Below are positions 11,201-13,324 of a stretch of DNA of 13,324 nucleotides, piece by piece. The translations under genes were made by a program, and so were the position numbers. This stretch comes from Auxenochlorella pyrenoidosa (Eukaryota > Chlorophyta > Trebouxiophyceae > Chlorellales > Chlorellaceae), in the NCBI GenBank assembly GCA_001430745.1, contig KQ481983.1, forward strand, positions 1,075,930 through 1,089,253. The letters are read 5' to 3'. The notes under the pieces were generated by a model. The model was not told the DNA's origin and searched no databases. It saw only the letters and a program-made list of their open reading frames with translations. Position 1 is the stretch's first letter, and each line of letters opens with the position of its first letter.

Positions 11201-13155
11201 GCACCTGCTGAGCGCGCTGGGCCCGACAGCTGGCAGCGGGCATGCCACGCTCAGCAGGGAGCTGGTGGCCCTCTGGGCCGACGAGTACTCCCCTGCCCTA
11301 GGGCTGCTCAGGCGTATCTTCCCGCCGGGGCTGGTTCGGTACCTGAACCAGCGCAAGCCCGGAACGCCGGCCCAGGCAGCACGCAGGGCCGCGCCTGCAG
11401 CCGCGGCACCGGCAGCGGCGGGCGTGGGGCCAGCGGGGCCCGCCCAGCAGCTGGGCGAGGCGCAGGCTGCCGTGCCCCCGGCTGCCACGCCCGCACAGCA
11501 GCCATCGGCTTCAGGAGGGCTGCCTGCGGCCGGACCCGGGCAAGCGGCGGCCCCAAGTGCCGGTGCAGATCCGGTGCAGCCTGCGGCGCAACCAGGAGCT
11601 CAGCCGCAGCGCCAGCATCAGCAGCAGCAGCAGCAGCAGCCAGCGCAGCCGCCGGCAGAGCCGGAGCGAGCGCCATCGCCCGTGCAGCCAGGCCTGCTGT
11701 CGCCGCCACCACAGGGTTCAGGTGCGCTACGGCTGGCTGGATGCTCAATCAGCAGCGCTCCCAGGAGCCGCCGTCCTCGTTCCAAGTCCTGCTGGGCCGC
11801 AGTGGGAAGCGGCGTGCACGCCGCCCTTTCTCTTGCAGCCTTGCCCAGAGCAAAGCCAGCCTCCAAGCCTACCCCCGCCTCCCCCCCTTCAACCCCTGTC
11901 CACCCCCGGCACACTGCCCGCACCCCGCAGGCGGCCTGAAGGGCAACTGGGATGCCTTCTGGGCGGCGGCGCTGCGGGACCACTGCCACGCGGCGCTCAT
12001 CTGGAATGAGGCCACCCGGGGGGAGCTGCGGGAGGCGCTTCAGGTGGGGCTCGGGCGGGCTGAGAACCCGCCCCGGCTGGCGGCAGGCGTGTGGGCGGCA
12101 GGCGTAGCGCCAGCAGGGATGCCGCGGCGCCGGCCAGTGCTGCCCGCAGGCTGGCTCGGTCCGCGCCCTGTGTGTGCATTTGGCTGCAAGTGGCTGCTCC
12201 ACGGCGCCCGACAGGGGTTGGATCGGTGGTCTTGCCGTCAGCAGCGCCTGCTGTGCAATCTGGTGCCTGTCACCCGAGGCCGCGGGCGCCGCCTCACCAC
12301 CCTTCCCACCCTTGCCGTGCAGGCGGAGGAGGCGTCTCTGCGCCTGGCGCGCCTGCGCGGCGCCGACTCTGCTGCGGGGCTGGCCTGGAACCATGGCGAG
12401 TTCCGAGTGGCCTACCCCTCCCTGAGGTGCGTCTGCCTCTTGCTCATTCATCCTGGCTCCTGACCACCTGATTGGTTTGCTTGCTTGAGTTTGGGGCGGG
12501 CTCCAGAAGTCAGGGCCACGCTCCGTGGTGCGCAGCGCTGGCATTAAGGTGGCTTGGAGACACCTGAGTGACCTCGCCTTGGCCCGGCTGCCTCGCCCTG
12601 TGTGCACACATGTTAAGGATGCTCAAGCAAGCTGACTGCTGACTTTGATATGTTTGCAGTCAGTGTGTGTGATTGCTGGGGGACGTGCATCACGGGCACA
12701 CCGACCTGGAGCCACCCTGCCATGCCTGCCTGCAGCAAGCACCTGTGCATTGGCGGCGTGTATGTGCGGCTGCTGCTGGACCCTGCCCCACCCGGCGGGG
12801 CAGCCCCCGCCACGAGCGGCGGCATTGTGGAGCGCCTGCCCGCGGCCCGCGAGTTCTTCACGGCAGCGCACCACCGCCTGCTCTGCCTGGGCGACGCCTC
12901 CCTGCTGCTGCCCGGCCTGCCTGGCAGCAGCCAGGGCGGCGGCACGACAGGTTTGGGGCCACCGCCAGCCGCTGTTGGCGGCAGCGGCGGCGGCGGCCTG
13001 GGCGCGCAGCGGGAGTGGGAGGCCGAGGCAGACCGCGAGCTGTGCCTGCGGGCCATGGCTGCAGTGTACCATGTGCATGCCGGGGCGATCGGGCCCGTGG
13101 ACGGCATCCCCCACCTGCTGGCGCTGATGGACGCCACCGCCAGCCGCGCGCTCAG
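5251..13155 (+). CDS. GRV2: RME-8 / GRV2 (DNAJC13) endosomal J-domain protein, N-terminal 1217 residues, 21 exons (runs off right edge)
   Basis: DNAJC13 family: early-endosome protein that recruits Hsc70 for clathrin and retromer-tubule dynamics; GRV2 in plants acts in vacuolar trafficking and gravitropism. Exons: 5251-5277, 5413-5697, 5989-6113, 6284-6363, 6592-6663, 6795-6922, 7153-7324, 7473-7588, 7820-7941, 8182-8324, 8585-9082, 9307-9372, 9522-9616, 9874-10048, 10257-10344, 10497-10638, 10849-10993, 11185-11721, 11931-12043, 12323-12426, 12736-13155. Every phase agrees. Seen: VTKLSWRGSYRR (37-48), with K39, W42, Y46 and R48 at the positions reported in human RME-8 for PI3P binding; WRLEYRHMASPA; LLERRPGDYE; REFNAC; LLSMAVAEATAAVVCEP; FALFSHP; LVALWADEY; first IWN repeat (1029-1031); YPSLSKHLCIGG. 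The J domain and later IWN repeats lie beyond the window. Start: exon 2 contains no Met and has an in-frame TGA at 5380, so the ATG must be upstream; 5251 has A at -3. Four introns are GC-AG. The exon 13/14 junction is least certain. Confidence 0.92.
5278..5412 (+). other. GC-AG intron 1 of RME-8
   Basis: Donor CTGCAG|GCAAGC after the nine-residue first exon (MSGIDHLLQ), acceptor CCCCCGCAG before LLRKQQAEG. Phase 0. Reading on past the donor meets TAG within eight codons, and no good GT donor occurs in that span. Confidence 0.75.
6664..6794 (+). other. GC-AG intron 5 of RME-8
   Basis: Donor CCGGCAG|GCGAGC, acceptor CCCGTGCAG. Phase 1: G+CC completes Ala, giving YRHMASPA-ARLLAPGEG, which follows the family order SPA...hydrophobic...AGF. 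The GT dinucleotides downstream fall in the wrong phase. Confidence 0.8.
6923..7152 (+). other. GC-AG intron 6 of RME-8
   Basis: Donor GCCATGCAG|GCAGGC, acceptor CGCTCGCAG. Phase 0; joins AREAVLKAMQ to AAALRKLGL. GT alternatives exist in the same phase (CGT|GTGGCT adds six residues; GCG|GTGCTG removes six) but have poorer consensus, and only the GC site keeps ungapped alignment with animal RME-8. Confidence 0.6.
8418..8436 (+). repeat. Poly-G tract (19 G) in RME-8 intron 10
   Basis: Nineteen consecutive G on the coding strand, in the middle of the intron 8325-8584 and not next to either splice site. It could form a G-quadruplex in the pre-mRNA, and its length is prone to replication or sequencing slippage. 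Confidence 0.9.
9847..9860. repeat. ATGC microsatellite
   Basis: Three and a half copies of ATGC in RME-8 intron 13, ending 13 nt before the acceptor exon at 9874. Too short to mean much. Confidence 0.7.
10345..10496 (+). other. GC-AG intron 15 of RME-8
   Basis: Donor CAGAGCAG|GCACGC, acceptor TGCCCGCAG. Phase 2: AG+G gives Arg, joining CFISQS-R-CAALVRVL. The run from the conserved Phe to LLSMAV then has the same length as in Arabidopsis GRV2 (26 residues, recalled sequence). The nearest GT (CCT|GTGCGG) is phase 0 and would break the frame. Confidence 0.85.
11613..11639 (+). repeat. CAG repeat coding for Q-H-Q7 in RME-8 exon 18
   Basis: CAG CAT followed by seven CAG codons (residues 972-978) within an Ala/Pro/Gln-rich, probably disordered linker of about 125 residues between PPGLVRYL and the GNWDAFW block. 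Confidence 0.9.
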
Positions 13156-13324
13156 GTGGGGGATCACGCTGTGGTGGTCTGCTGTGGGCCCTCACAGAGG
13201 CATTTGCAGGAAGGCCTCGCTTGGACTTGCCTATTGGTTTGCAGCCTTCTGCCTGTCGTCTCATTTGTCAGCAGCCTGCGTCACGCAGACCCAGGCCTGC
13301 ACAACGGCTGCCCCCCCGCCCCCG
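13156..13324 (+). other. Start of RME-8 intron 21
   Basis: GTGGGGGATC follows the phase-2 exon end in SRAL(AG). The expected next codons (a basic residue then a leucine-rich run, RLLLLLKA in the plant protein) are not found before the window ends. Confidence 0.6.

Noticed and set aside
11613..11639. CAG run as a pathogenic-type expanded repeat
   Set aside because: Only seven pure CAG codons; an ordinary low-complexity stretch in a GC-rich alga.
12613..13264. Minus-strand open frames of about 184-213 codons opposite RME-8 exon 21
   Set aside because: They mirror the GC-rich conserved exon (KHLCIGGVYVRLLL) and have no family features of their own.

Overview
This is nuclear DNA of a eukaryote with very GC-rich, intron-dense protein genes. 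It is most likely a unicellular green alga of the Chlorella / trebouxiophyte kind. That is an inference from the strong G/C bias at third codon positions, the short regular introns (about 130-310 nt) with GTG-type donors and CAG acceptors, and protein matches that are closest to plant forms. I reconstructed three genes by joining exons whose splice phases agree. No bacterial, viral, transposon, RNA-gene or CRISPR feature was found.

Layout. (1) Minus strand, 188-2698: the first eight coding exons (291 residues) of a DEAH-box RNA helicase of the DHX40 / Arabidopsis At1g27900 type. The start codon is at 2698 and the gene runs off the left edge after motif V. (2) Minus strand, 2967-4592 (shorter alternative 2967-4323): a complete gene for a membrane-anchored RING-H2 protein, probably an E3 ubiquitin ligase, with a SAP-like segment just before the RING. 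(3) A relatively AT-richer divergent region of about 0.65 kb, 4607-5250, holding the likely promoters of genes 2 and 4, with a TATA-like box and a 6-bp-arm palindrome. (4) Plus strand, 5251-13155: the first 21 coding exons (about 1217 residues) of an RME-8 / GRV2 / DNAJC13 endosomal J-protein. The gene leaves the window before its J domain.

Genes 1 and 2 lie head to tail with 268 nt between them. Genes 2 and 4 are divergent. The functions (RNA helicase, membrane ubiquitin ligase, endosomal clathrin/retromer co-chaperone) do not form an obvious pathway, although RME-8 and a membrane RING ligase could both act in membrane-protein sorting.

The most notable signal is splicing. Five of the 32 reconstructed donor sites are GC instead of GT, each required by reading frame and, in most cases, by alignment to the protein family. 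That is far above the roughly 1% typical of plants and animals. Other points are alga-specific low-complexity insertions in RME-8, a 19-nt poly-G run inside an intron, and an upstream hydrophobic exon that changes the N-terminus of the RING protein. I see no previously undescribed system here; the window looks like ordinary core eukaryotic genes with unusual splice-site usage.
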